Source: Clostridiales bacterium (lineage in GTDB: Bacteria > Bacillota > Clostridia > Saccharofermentanales > Saccharofermentanaceae). Taken from it: a stretch of 64,000 bases of DNA. The notes below the pieces were generated by a model. That model was not told the origin of the DNA and searched no databases. It saw only the letters and a program-made list of their open reading frames with translations. The translations under genes and the position numbers were made by a program. Positions 18,204 through 26,660 of this stretch are shown piece after piece. Numbering within the stretch: the first letter of the stretch is position 1; each line of letters begins with the position of its first letter. The stretch is taken from assembly GCA_017513085.1 (NCBI GenBank), contig JAFWDK010000003.1:48573-112572 (forward strand). Direction: 5' to 3'.

Positions 18204-18836
18204 TCATTTTTCACAGAACGAAGCATTTCGAAGAGTAATATATCTATTGTCTCCTTCCATATAGGTATCAAATACTCCCCTCACCATACACTCTTCGCCA
18301 ATATCCGGATAATCATCCGGGAAAGTTCCTTCTTTTTCCATTTCAAATTCGATTCCCTGGGCACAACACTGTGTTGCATCCTGGATCACGCAGGCATAAT
18401 AACGGATGCCGTTGCTCTCATCGTATGCCGTTGCAAAAGCGCCCTTCATCTTAACTACTGTGCCTACATACTTTTCCGGATCGATGGACATACTATACAC
18501 CGTTGCATATACTGCACCTGAAGAAAGCACAGTAAGATCGATATCTACACCTTCTTCGTTCTTAGCAAAAGACGGAACAGGCTCAGAAGGAAGTGCCGCG
18601 GCTGAAGTATAGGCCGGCAAAGACGTAAAATCCTGCACGATCTGTTCAGTTTCTATTCCCGATCCCGAAGATCGTCCTTCCAATCCTGATTGAAGAATAT
18701 CTCCCACACCCGTCTGCTTGCTGGAAGCATGTCCTCCTGCCACCGCACCTGTTTGCGTATTTCCGCATCCTGGCAAAGAAAGAACGATAAGACATATTAT
18801 AGAAACAATTCTTACTCTTACGATAATCCTGCTCAT
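18204..18836 (-). CDS. Lipoprotein of unknown function in the zinc uptake operon
   Basis: 210 residues. A lipoprotein signal ends in LSLPGC (Cys about 24), followed by a low-complexity Ser/Gly linker and a C-terminal domain of about 110 residues that looks like an OB fold and contains a Cys pair (TQCCAQG) and a terminal Cys. The domain vaguely recalls the C-terminal part of YcgQ/TIGR03943 (DUF1980) proteins tied to zinc homeostasis in Bacillus, but this is only a resemblance. It overlaps znuB by ATGA, so it is cotranscribed with the zinc transporter and may bind or transfer zinc at the membrane. Confidence 0.7.
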   Translation of the reverse strand: MSRIIVRVRIVSIICLIVLSLPGCGNTQTGAVAGGHASSKQTGVGDILQSGLEGRSSGSGIETEQIVQDFTSLPAYTSAAALPSEPVPSFAKNEEGVDIDLTVLSSGAVYATVYSMSIDPEKYVGTVVKMKGAFATAYDESNGIRYYACVIQDATQCCAQGIEFEMEKEGTFPDDYPDIGEECMVRGVFDTYMEGDNRYITLRNASFCEK

Positions 18837-19675
18837 GCCCGCACACCTCCTTTAGTTTTTCCTATCAGAAAGCAAATCAAAAAACCAACCACATCAACTG
18901 TCACGATCGTAGATCCTACCGGTGTCGAATACATAAGCGCAATCACGATTCCGGCAAGTGTACAGATCAGTGACAACAGAGCAGCAAAAACCGTGACTGA
19001 ACGAAAACTCTTGAAGATCCTCATCGACGACAGAGCCGGAAAAATCACCAGTGCAGAAATAAGAAGTGATCCTACGAGATTCATCGCGAGAACGATAATA
19101 ACAGCAATCATGACCGCAATGAGGAAATGATACAGTTCCACTTTCATTCCGATGGCTCGTGAAAACTGTTCATCGAATGTTACACAGAAGATTTTGTTAT
19201 ATAACAAAATGAATCCGATAAAAACAAGAATGGAAAGGACCACACAAAGCCAAACTTCGGTCACCGATAATGTTAAGATCGAGGTCGAACCGAAGAGCGT
19301 AGTACATACATCCCCGGAAAGATTTGACGAAGTGGAAAACAAGTTCATCAGAAGATACCCGAATGCCAACGCTCCCACAGAGATCATCGCAATCAGGGCA
19401 TCCCCCTTCAGCTTCGCATTTTGTCCGGTACGAAGAAGAAGGATCGCGCAGATTATCGTAACCGGAAGGACAAGAAGCATCTCATTCGTAAGTCCGACCA
19501 CTGCCGCAACACTCATCGCGCCAAAAGCCACGTGTGACAGACCATCTCCGATATAGGAATACCGTTTCAAAACCAACGTCACACCCAGAAGCGCGGAGCA
19601 AAAAGCAATCAGAACACTGACGATCAAGGCTCTTTGCACCAAAGGCAACTGTAAATACATCCAGAGTTTATCCAT
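18833..19675 (-). CDS. znuB: Zinc ABC transporter permease
   Basis: 280 residues with about eight membrane helices, ABC-3 (ZnuB/MntB) family; the motif YIGDGLSHVAFGA is typical. It overlaps znuC upstream and the lipoprotein gene downstream. Together with ZnuA and ZnuC it imports Zn2+. Manganese permeases are close relatives, but the Zur-like box and the His-rich binding protein favour zinc. Confidence 0.9.
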   Translation of the reverse strand: MDKLWMYLQLPLVQRALIVSVLIAFCSALLGVTLVLKRYSYIGDGLSHVAFGAMSVAAVVGLTNEMLLVLPVTIICAILLLRTGQNAKLKGDALIAMISVGALAFGYLLMNLFSTSSNLSGDVCTTLFGSTSILTLSVTEVWLCVVLSILVFIGFILLYNKIFCVTFDEQFSRAIGMKVELYHFLIAVMIAVIIVLAMNLVGSLLISALVIFPALSSMRIFKSFRSVTVFAALLSLICTLAGIVIALMYSTPVGSTIVTVDVVGFLICFLIGKTKGGVRA

Positions 19676-20375
19676 CGTAGCCCACCTCCTTTAAAAAATT
19701 GCTTCCGATATCGCTGTTCATATATTCATTTTTCGTGCCGAAGTGCACTGTCGTTCCAATATGCAGAATATGACTCGCATAGCGAAGTGCTGCAGCAATA
19801 TCGTGGGAGATCATGATCACCGTAAGGCCTTGTCCATGTAGTTCCTCAATTAAGTCATACATTTCACATGTCACTTTAGGATCCAATCCTGATACCGGTT
19901 CATCCATCAGCAAAAGTTTTCCTGATGCGCAAAGTGCCCTTGCAAGAAGGACCCGCTGTTGCTGTCCACCGGACAATTCACGGTAACACCTTTTACCAAG
20001 ATCTGTGATGTGCATCCTCTCCATAGCGTGATATGCTTTTTCTTTCTCGTCTTTCAGGTAAAAAGGCCGAAATCCGGCGCGTCCCTGACATCCGGACAGA
20101 ACAACTTCTGTCACGGATGCGGGGAAATCGCGCTGAACCAGAGTCTGCTGCGGAAGATATCCGATTTCATCGGCCTTCAGACCATCACCCATAATAATCT
20201 GTCCGGAAATCGGAGGTTGAAGGTGAAGAACCGTACGTATCAGAGTTGTTTTTCCGGATCCGTTCTCCCCGACAATACACAGATAATCTCCTCTTTGGAC
20301 TTGAAAACTCAAAGGCGGCAGGATAGCTTTTGATTCATATCCCAGCACCAGTTTCTCGATAGTCAGAAACGCCAT
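19668..20375 (-). CDS. znuC: Zinc ABC transporter ATP-binding protein
   Basis: 235 residues, complete ABC ATPase: Walker A GENGSGKTT (about 36-44), signature LSGGQQQR, Walker B LLLMDEPVS, H-loop SHD. It overlaps znuB by eight bases and follows znuA by 17 bases. It provides energy for zinc import through ZnuB. Confidence 0.9.
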   Translation of the reverse strand: MAFLTIEKLVLGYESKAILPPLSFQVQRGDYLCIVGENGSGKTTLIRTVLHLQPPISGQIIMGDGLKADEIGYLPQQTLVQRDFPASVTEVVLSGCQGRAGFRPFYLKDEKEKAYHAMERMHITDLGKRCYRELSGGQQQRVLLARALCASGKLLLMDEPVSGLDPKVTCEMYDLIEELHGQGLTVIMISHDIAAALRYASHILHIGTTVHFGTKNEYMNSDIGSNFLKEVGYDG

Positions 20376-20392
20376 GATCCTCTCCCCCTGCT

Positions 20393-21445
20393 TTATGCGC
20401 CCAAGGCCTCTTTTAGTGCTTTTAGATTGGATTTCATCACGGAAAGATATGTTTTCCCATTTTTCACGTCGTCTCCGGTCGTCGACTGCAAAGAATCCAT
20501 CACCAGGATCTTTTTTCCTGACCCGGAAGCATTCTCCAAAACCGTTTCTGCGATTTTGTGTTGAGTTCCCTCAATCGTCAATACTGCCGGAAGATTCAGT
20601 TCATCCACTTTCCCTGACAGGAAGACGATCGTTTCGAAGCTGGCTTCACTCTCTGCCGAGCATCCGGTAAAAGCAGCATAATAAGTGAGGCCATAATCAT
20701 CTGCCATATATCTGAAAGGGAATCGGTCTGCAAACAGTATTGTCTTACAGGATGACTTCTCCACAACCTCTTTATACTCATTATCCAGAGTTTCCAGTTC
20801 GGAAATATAGGCATCCAGATTTTTCTTATAAATTCCTTTATGTTCCGGTATCAACTTCTCCAGTTCTGCTTCGATCTTCGTGCAGATCACCTTGGCGTGA
20901 CGAAGTGAAAGCCATACATGCTCATCATATTCAGGTTCCTCATGCTCATGATCATGATCGTGTTCTTCCTCATGGTCGTGGTCTTCGTCATGGTCATGTT
21001 CTTCCTCATGGTCATGTTCTTCCTCATGGTCGTGGTCATGTTCGTGTTCCATACCTTCGACCACTTCTTCTATTTTAACGTTGTCGCCAAGCACCTCAAG
21101 GAGATCGATCACGACCATATCTTTATTGGAAGCCTGTTTCAAAACATCGTCTACCCACTCGTCAGACTCTCCCCCTACATACACAAACATATCGCACGTT
21201 GTGATCTTAAGGATATCTTCCGCAGTAGGTTGATACGAGTGAAGATCCACTCCTTTATCCAAGAGCATCGTGACATCCGCATCTTCTTTATTCTCTCCAA
21301 GGATCGACATGACCCAGTCATATTCCGGGAAGATCGTTGTCACGATCGAGATTTTTTTCGAATCTTTTTTCTTTGTGTTTTGGCAAGCAGAAAAGCTCAC
21401 TGCAGTCGCTACTGCAGCAAGAAAACCGATTAATCTTTTATTCAT
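20393..21445 (-). CDS. znuA: Zinc-binding lipoprotein with His/Asp/Glu-rich loop
   Basis: 350 residues, cluster A-I solute-binding protein. Start MNKRLIGFL at 21445 is fixed by GGAGG ahead of it; the lipobox FSAC gives a lipidated Cys near residue 20. A loop of about 45 residues (near 135-180) is almost only His, Asp and Glu, the mark of zinc-specific ZnuA proteins, and is thought to gather zinc. Binding-site residues are seen around LHSYQP, the HVWLS motif and TIEGTQHK. It delivers Zn2+ to ZnuBC. Confidence 0.92.
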   Translation of the reverse strand: MNKRLIGFLAAVATAVSFSACQNTKKKDSKKISIVTTIFPEYDWVMSILGENKEDADVTMLLDKGVDLHSYQPTAEDILKITTCDMFVYVGGESDEWVDDVLKQASNKDMVVIDLLEVLGDNVKIEEVVEGMEHEHDHDHEEEHDHEEEHDHDEDHDHEEEHDHDHEHEEPEYDEHVWLSLRHAKVICTKIEAELEKLIPEHKGIYKKNLDAYISELETLDNEYKEVVEKSSCKTILFADRFPFRYMADDYGLTYYAAFTGCSAESEASFETIVFLSGKVDELNLPAVLTIEGTQHKIAETVLENASGSGKKILVMDSLQSTTGDDVKNGKTYLSVMKSNLKALKEALGA

Positions 21446-21495
21446 TTTTTTCCTCCACGAATTGATATATGAGTTAGAATCAAATCGTGGATGGA

Positions 21496-21813
21496 TCAAT
21501 TATTCAATTGTATCTTACGGGAAACCGGAGTCGGACGCACCTGCACCCACACGGAAAAGGTAAGGATCGCATAAAAAACGGAAAGGCCGATAACCGCCAT
21601 ACCCGCATGACAGCATACTTCTTTCATGCCGGAGAGAACTTTCTCACACTGCGCCATGATCTCGCAGATCGGGCAATGTTCCTCTTCACACTCGTGATTC
21701 ATCTCCACGAACAAAAATAATCCAGAGAAAAGAATGGAGAATGTGATCAATAAACCGAGAAAAACGGAAGCCAATCGTAGAAGTTTCGAAGTCTTCTTTT
21801 GCCCTTTCTCCAT
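21496..21813 (-). CDS. Small Cys-rich membrane protein heading the zinc operon
   Basis: 105 residues, two membrane helices (about 12-36 and 72-90) joined by an outward loop with CEEEHCPICEIMAQC and VCCHAG, giving up to six Cys and one or two His that could bind metal. I do not recognise a family. It is the first gene behind the Zur-like promoter, 50 bases before znuA, with GGAGAG as ribosome site. Function may be zinc sensing, scavenging or assembly of the importer; this is inferred from place and cysteines only. Confidence 0.65.
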   Translation of the reverse strand: MEKGQKKTSKLLRLASVFLGLLITFSILFSGLFLFVEMNHECEEEHCPICEIMAQCEKVLSGMKEVCCHAGMAVIGLSVFYAILTFSVWVQVRPTPVSRKIQLNN

Positions 21814-21843
21814 TTTTTCTCTCCTTTTTCCTTTTCAAAAGCG

Positions 21844-21898
21844 AAGCGTATAATTGCGAATCATTCGCAATTATACGCTTCCGTAAAATCTCTGTCAA
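21844..21898 (-). promoter_or_regulatory. Consensus promoter with Zur-like 37-base palindrome
   Basis: On the minus strand TTGACA (21898-21893) and TATAAT (21875-21870) are 17 bases apart. A perfect palindrome with 18-base arms and a single central base (21844-21880), core TGCGAATgATTCGCA, covers the -10 and the start. The 7-1-7 form matches Fur-family zinc (Zur) boxes of Bacillota and differs from the GTTAGC operator used elsewhere here. Confidence 0.85.
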
Positions 21899-21922
21899 AC
21901 CTGTTTTTCTATAATCTCACTT

Positions 21923-24157
21923 CTATTCCTGATTATTCTTCAGGCTCTCCACCATCTCTACCTTTTTCACCTTCGAAGACAGGAGGAACATGGAGATCAC
22001 ATAGGATGCAAGAGTGATTCCCACACAGATCAGGAGCGACTTGGGCGTGACATAGTTCTCAATAAAGGAATTATACTTCGCCGTCTGGGATTCAAAGTTC
22101 AGCCGGTTCAGAACCGTGCCCAGCCAGATACCCAGAGCGATACCGATCGGCAGAAGCAGATGATAAATATAGGTCACGATGCGGTTGATCTCCCCGTCCC
22201 TATAACCCAGCACCTTCAGCATCGAGATCACCGAAGTACTCTCATTGAGAAGGATATTTACCATCAGGTATGTCGTGATGACCGAGATAATGACTGCGAT
22301 CACCGTGATCGGCATCAAAAGATCTTTCATGCCCTGATTGATCGTCTTATCCAGCGCTTCCGAAAGAGAAGATTTGCTCACTTCACGCAGAAGCTCCGAA
22401 TCTCTGTATGGCAGCTTCTCCTTGCTCATGACCAGCGTATAGGCGTTCTCCGGCATAGAAAGGAGCTTGTTGACCGAGGATCGGGATGCAACCATCAAAG
22501 ACTGCGAACCGTTGACAAAAACTCCATCCACATGGACCGGATACTCTTTAAGATCCGCGATATTTCTTATAGTAATGGTATCTCCGGCTTTCACGTGATA
22601 TGCAAAAGCACTCATCTCGGAGATATAGAATTTGTCCTCATCAAGTGGGAACTCATTTCCATCCGAGTCTTTTACATGGATCATCGAAGTATCGTCGATT
22701 CCCATCAGGGTGATCAGGTCCGGGTTATCCTTGACTTCAAAGGAAGCTGCCATCACTGCCGCTCCCTTATCCGGAACTCCGGTCTTTACCGAAGAAAGAA
22801 AGTATTCGTATTCAAATTCACCTGTCTCTTTCACGCTGGTGTCGACATATCTCTGGATCGAGTCCACGCAGGCGAAGGTAAATGCCACCAGTGTGCCGCC
22901 CAGCGCGATGCCGCAGATGACCAGAAGGGTTCTGGGGAGATGGCCGAACACAGCGCGAAGCTTATACTTTGTTCTGAAACTTAACTTCGCCTTTCGAAGT
23001 CCCATCCTCTTCTTCTTATTCTTCTTAAGGCCCTTGATCATGTCGATCGCTGACCCGCGCATGTTGATAAGCGCAGTAATAAAAACTGCGATCACATAGC
23101 ACGCGGTAGGAAGCACAAGTGCAATAAGAGAGGATTTCCAGGTGATGTGTGTCACTTTATAGAAGACTTCCATCTTATCCTCGATCAGCATATCTGAAAG
23201 AGGAGCAAGTGCCGGGATCGAAAAAAGAACACCCAGGATACCACCAAGAATTCCCGGAATTGCGCCCAGCACACTGTAATGCAGAGCCAGTTCATACCGC
23301 TTATATCCCAAGGCATGGAGGACACCGATCATCTTTCTCTCGTTTTTGATCTTACGACCCAGCACGACCGCGATCAGAAGCACCATGAACACCATCGTTG
23401 TCGGCAGGATGATTTGCACGGTATAACTTAATTCATCGAACTGATCTTTCGGGCTCTGAATACGGGAGTTATTACTGACATCCACATAGGACAGCGTCCC
23501 GTACTTCTCGTTCAGTGCTTTTCGAAAAGCCGTCACGTCAGTCTTATCACTATATCGAACAGCATAAACTGTCGCCATATCCTTTTTCTCATATGTGACA
23601 AAAGCACTTTCCTTCACCACACCGATGCCAAACCGGTCGCTGTCGGAAAAGGTATCCGTGATGTTTTTCAGGCAGAAAAGATAGTCCGTGCGGATGACTT
23701 CGCCACAGATGTGATAGGTCCTTCCGTCAAGATCGATACTATCGCCGATCTCGAGGTTCTGGCGTTGCATAAAAAGCCCATTTAGAAGAATATCTGTATC
23801 GGACTCAAGATCCCTGCCATCCTGCACCCTGTATAGATTGATCGCTGAAGAGGGAGCAAAGATTCGGACCTCCGCTTCCGAGTTTTCCATATGAAGATCG
23901 ATATAAGGCTGTGTTTCCACAGTAACGTGGTGCTTTTCTTCCAGTTCCTGTACATCATCGATCGGCAGCAGTGTCATAAACTGCGCGTCTTCCAGCTGTG
24001 CCTCATCCAGAAGCTTATTAAAACTTTCCTGTTGTACCCCGTAAGAGGAATCGAATGCCACATACAGACATACCACAAGTGCCGTCAGTATCGTTATACT
24101 CAAGAAAAATGACAAATTACTTCGGAAATTCCGGATATATCTTTTATTCAGTACCAT
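21923..24157 (-). CDS. FtsX-type ABC transporter permease
   Basis: 744 residues: one N-terminal helix, an extracytoplasmic domain of about 210 residues, a first FtsX-like domain with three helices (about 250-370), a second extracytoplasmic domain and a C-terminal FtsX domain (about 620-735). This is the MacB/BceB-like long form. It ends in the conserved VEMVESLKNNQE seen in the other two permeases here. Works with the ATPase 11 bases upstream. Such pairs export peptides or lipids or sense antimicrobials; the substrate is unknown. Confidence 0.85.
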   Translation of the reverse strand: MVLNKRYIRNFRSNLSFFLSITILTALVVCLYVAFDSSYGVQQESFNKLLDEAQLEDAQFMTLLPIDDVQELEEKHHVTVETQPYIDLHMENSEAEVRIFAPSSAINLYRVQDGRDLESDTDILLNGLFMQRQNLEIGDSIDLDGRTYHICGEVIRTDYLFCLKNITDTFSDSDRFGIGVVKESAFVTYEKKDMATVYAVRYSDKTDVTAFRKALNEKYGTLSYVDVSNNSRIQSPKDQFDELSYTVQIILPTTMVFMVLLIAVVLGRKIKNERKMIGVLHALGYKRYELALHYSVLGAIPGILGGILGVLFSIPALAPLSDMLIEDKMEVFYKVTHITWKSSLIALVLPTACYVIAVFITALINMRGSAIDMIKGLKKNKKKRMGLRKAKLSFRTKYKLRAVFGHLPRTLLVICGIALGGTLVAFTFACVDSIQRYVDTSVKETGEFEYEYFLSSVKTGVPDKGAAVMAASFEVKDNPDLITLMGIDDTSMIHVKDSDGNEFPLDEDKFYISEMSAFAYHVKAGDTITIRNIADLKEYPVHVDGVFVNGSQSLMVASRSSVNKLLSMPENAYTLVMSKEKLPYRDSELLREVSKSSLSEALDKTINQGMKDLLMPITVIAVIISVITTYLMVNILLNESTSVISMLKVLGYRDGEINRIVTYIYHLLLPIGIALGIWLGTVLNRLNFESQTAKYNSFIENYVTPKSLLICVGITLASYVISMFLLSSKVKKVEMVESLKNNQE

Positions 24158-24168
24158 ACTCCGTCACC

Positions 24169-24867
24169 TCAGATCTCAAGGTCCGAAACCGGAAGTTTCT
24201 TTCTGTTCATGCTGTTCTCGACGATCTTTCCGTCATGGATCCGTATGATCCTGTCCGCCATTCCGGCGATACCTTCGTTGTGGGTAATGATCAGTATCGT
24301 CGTCTTAAATTCCCTGTTGATCTTCTCCAGCATCATCAATACATCCCGTGACGATTTCGAATCCAGCGCGCCGGTCAATTCATCGCAAAGGAGGATCTGC
24401 GGATTCTTCACCAGCGCACGGGCAATTGCGCAGCGCTGCTGCTGACCGCCGGACAGTTCCCGCGGGAACTTATGTTTATGCTTGGCAAGATTCAACGTTT
24501 CCAGAAGATCGTCGATCGACAGAGGCTCTTTCGATATATCCGCCACCACTTCCACATTCTCCCGCACGGTCAGATCCGGGATCAGGTTATAGGATTGAAA
24601 AACAAATCCCACATGTTTTCTCCGATACTCCGAAAGGCCGCTCTTCCCTTGGGATGTGAGTTCCGTTTTTCCGATCCGTATCACACCGGAATCCGGTGAA
24701 TCGATTCCACCCAGCATATTTAACAGCGTGGATTTTCCCGAACCGGAAGGTCCCAGGATCACTGTAATTTCTCCTTGTTCCGCGGAAAAGTCCACCCCGT
24801 CCATAGCACGGATCAGGCTCTCTCCGCTCCCATACTGTTTAACCGCATTTTTCACTTCAATAAACAT
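24169..24867 (-). CDS. ABC transporter ATPase, LolD/MacB type
   Basis: 232 residues; Walker A GPSGSGKST, signature LSGGQQQR, Walker B ILLCDELTG with catalytic Glu, H-loop THN. Start MFIEVKNAV at 24867 is preceded by AAGGAGAAG; the longer frame is less likely. Partner of the permease at 21923-24157. It follows the AraC gene by 91 bases on the same strand, without an operator copy between them. Confidence 0.87.
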   Translation of the reverse strand: MFIEVKNAVKQYGSGESLIRAMDGVDFSAEQGEITVILGPSGSGKSTLLNMLGGIDSPDSGVIRIGKTELTSQGKSGLSEYRRKHVGFVFQSYNLIPDLTVRENVEVVADISKEPLSIDDLLETLNLAKHKHKFPRELSGGQQQRCAIARALVKNPQILLCDELTGALDSKSSRDVLMMLEKINREFKTTILIITHNEGIAGMADRIIRIHDGKIVENSMNRKKLPVSDLEI

Positions 24868-24958
24868 CGCTTCTTCTCCTTTTTTCGTGTTTTGGGACGT
24901 AGGAAACTCCACCCTTACATTCGTAAAGGCACTTGTTTCACTGAATGTCCATTCATTC

Positions 24959-25963
24959 TTAAGTATGTAATCGACGATATTCGGTCGGTGTCACTCCATA
25001 TGTCTTCTTAAAAAGCGCACAGAACTTACTCGGATTGCTGTATCCGGCTTCTTCCGCCAGATCCGCGATACTTTTTCTCGTTTTCCGAAGATCTTCTTCC
25101 GCCTTTTGCAGCCGGACATTCTGAAGGAATGTATAGATCGGAGCACCATATACTTTCCGGAAATACATCTTCAGCGCCGGTGCTGTACAATGAAGTTCTT
25201 CTGCCAGTTCTTCCGCCGTCAGATGAATGCTTGGATCCTGTAGTATCCGTCTTCTCGCGTCTTCTGCGATCTTCCTTTGACCGGAAGTGGTATATTCGCT
25301 TTTCCGGAGCGGTTCCACATCTTCGTGAAGAAGAAGATAAAGAAGTCTCGTACTCTGCATCCTTGCCCGCGGTAGATCCATGGTCCGGTCATCGATCCCC
25401 TTCGCCAGATCCTCCACGATCTGGCGGAATTCAGCAGATGCATTTCCCACGAAGCATTCTCTATCCCTTTCGATCAGGTTCATACAGGCTTCTTTAGTGA
25501 TGCCATAGTAAGAAAGCGTGGTCCGGTCATTGTCACTCATGAGTTCGAAGTTAAAATACAGACCGAATCCTTGATAGTATTCTTTCCGGAACGTCAGCAT
25601 GACTTGAGGATCATTCTCATCGAATCCGATCATACCTTTATCCAGATAGGCATACTTTCCTTTCCCCCTCATGAATACTTCGACGCGTCCGTCCATGCAA
25701 TAGTTCAGTTTAAAGAAACGGAGCCGGTCTGTAAGAACAGGACGCCGTCCATCAATATGTGCACCAAATTCAAGTTCTCTCGGGATCGTGTAGTAGAATA
25801 TCCCCATACCTTCGAAGGGCATCACCACATACGCCTCGACCGCTTCATCATCACGAGGTGATGCTTTTAGCTCCATCTTGGTAATCCATTCAGATGCACG
25901 TGCAAAATGCACTATATCATCCAAAGGAACCGGGGAAACTTTTTTGACCAGATCTTCAAACAT
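24959..25963 (-). CDS. AraC-family transcriptional regulator
   Basis: 334 residues; C-terminal AraC/XylS DNA-binding domain (about 235-330; AEEAGYSNPSKFCALFKKTYGVTP). The N-terminal 230 residues are a sensor region without a recognised fold. A degenerate GTTAGC site lies about 43 bases upstream. Like the AraC gene at 9627 it sits beside metal-regulated transport genes, suggesting substrate-dependent control of the exporter genes downstream. Confidence 0.83.
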   Translation of the reverse strand: MFEDLVKKVSPVPLDDIVHFARASEWITKMELKASPRDDEAVEAYVVMPFEGMGIFYYTIPRELEFGAHIDGRRPVLTDRLRFFKLNYCMDGRVEVFMRGKGKYAYLDKGMIGFDENDPQVMLTFRKEYYQGFGLYFNFELMSDNDRTTLSYYGITKEACMNLIERDRECFVGNASAEFRQIVEDLAKGIDDRTMDLPRARMQSTRLLYLLLHEDVEPLRKSEYTTSGQRKIAEDARRRILQDPSIHLTAEELAEELHCTAPALKMYFRKVYGAPIYTFLQNVRLQKAEEDLRKTRKSIADLAEEAGYSNPSKFCALFKKTYGVTPTEYRRLHT

Positions 25964-26005
25964 CTTCTGCTCCTTACTTCGTTATGATCGCATTGTAACA
26001 CAGAA

Positions 26006-26021
26006 GTTAGCATATGTTTAC
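26006..26021 (-). promoter_or_regulatory. Degenerate GTTAGC-type operator before the AraC gene
   Basis: GTTAGC ATAT GTTTAC: one arm intact, the other with two mismatches. Placement between the AraC gene and the small membrane protein gene supports a functional but weak site. Confidence 0.4.
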
Positions 26022-26051
26022 TCCATTTGAACAAAAATAGCCCAAATGATA

Positions 26052-26552
26052 TCACAATAATGTACAGATCCATGCAAGGATCGCACAAGCCGGGAAAAAG
26101 CAGATCACATGGGTAATATGTGTTTTCTTGTTATATCCGAACAGGCTCCTGTTATAGACAGATCCGACTTGCGGATAGTAATGGGTAAAGAATCCGAAAC
26201 CCTGATTACAAAGAAGCACCCAGTCAAAGAAGATCACATCAAATGCCTTAAGCAAAAGCAGCATGACCAGAAATCTTACGAAAAACTGCCAGAAGCTGTA
26301 CTCGTGAATTATGCCATCCCATGCGCCAAGAACAACTGCACCGCCCATAAGCACCATCGAAAGTGCTGCCATAACATAGCCCACAGCGTGCTGTCCCTTA
26401 AACCGTTCCGGGACATAGTCAGGTGTCACCTCAATGGCTTCTTTGGGCGCGGAAGAGAAAAATTTCTTGTCTTGGATAAACCCGACGCCACTCCAGAGCA
26501 TCAGAAAAAGCCCTGCCATCATCATAAGTGAAAGTAAAATCGTAACTAGCAT
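26052..26552 (-). CDS. Integral membrane protein of unknown function
   Basis: 166 residues with about four membrane helices (near 3-25, 57-80, 86-110 and 145-165). Motifs SLFGYNKKTH and FDVIFFDWVLL are distinctive but I cannot name the family. AAAGGAGC precedes the ATG. It is transcribed away from the BAAT-like hydrolase gene, and the shared gap carries one perfect GTTAGC operator, so both are probably under the same metal control. Confidence 0.7.
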   Translation of the reverse strand: MLVTILLSLMMMAGLFLMLWSGVGFIQDKKFFSSAPKEAIEVTPDYVPERFKGQHAVGYVMAALSMVLMGGAVVLGAWDGIIHEYSFWQFFVRFLVMLLLLKAFDVIFFDWVLLCNQGFGFFTHYYPQVGSVYNRSLFGYNKKTHITHVICFFPACAILAWICTLL

Positions 26553-26587
26553 TTTTAAAGCTCCTTTACTATTATCCGATACACCAT

Positions 26588-26618
26588 GTTAGCATAAGCT
26601 AACCATTTGTGCTATAAT
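26588..26618. promoter_or_regulatory. Shared operator and extended -10 promoter between divergent genes
   Basis: GTTAGC ATAA GCTAAC (26588-26603) is a full site. On the plus strand an extended -10, TGCTATAAT (TATAAT 26613-26618), follows it, so the operator covers the -35 of the hydrolase gene. The same site lies upstream of the membrane protein gene on the minus strand. Confidence 0.75.
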
Positions 26619-26660
26619 CGGCAAGAAAAAAGTGGGAAACAGTATAGAAAGGAACGGCAC

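Noticed and set aside
20740..21433. Long plus-strand frames opposite the His-rich znuA loop
   Set aside because: Repetitive His/Asp/Glu codons of znuA give open frames on the other strand; no start signal or domain.
21844..21880. Intrinsic terminator
   Set aside because: The palindrome has no T tract and overlaps a consensus promoter; its core matches a Zur-type box.
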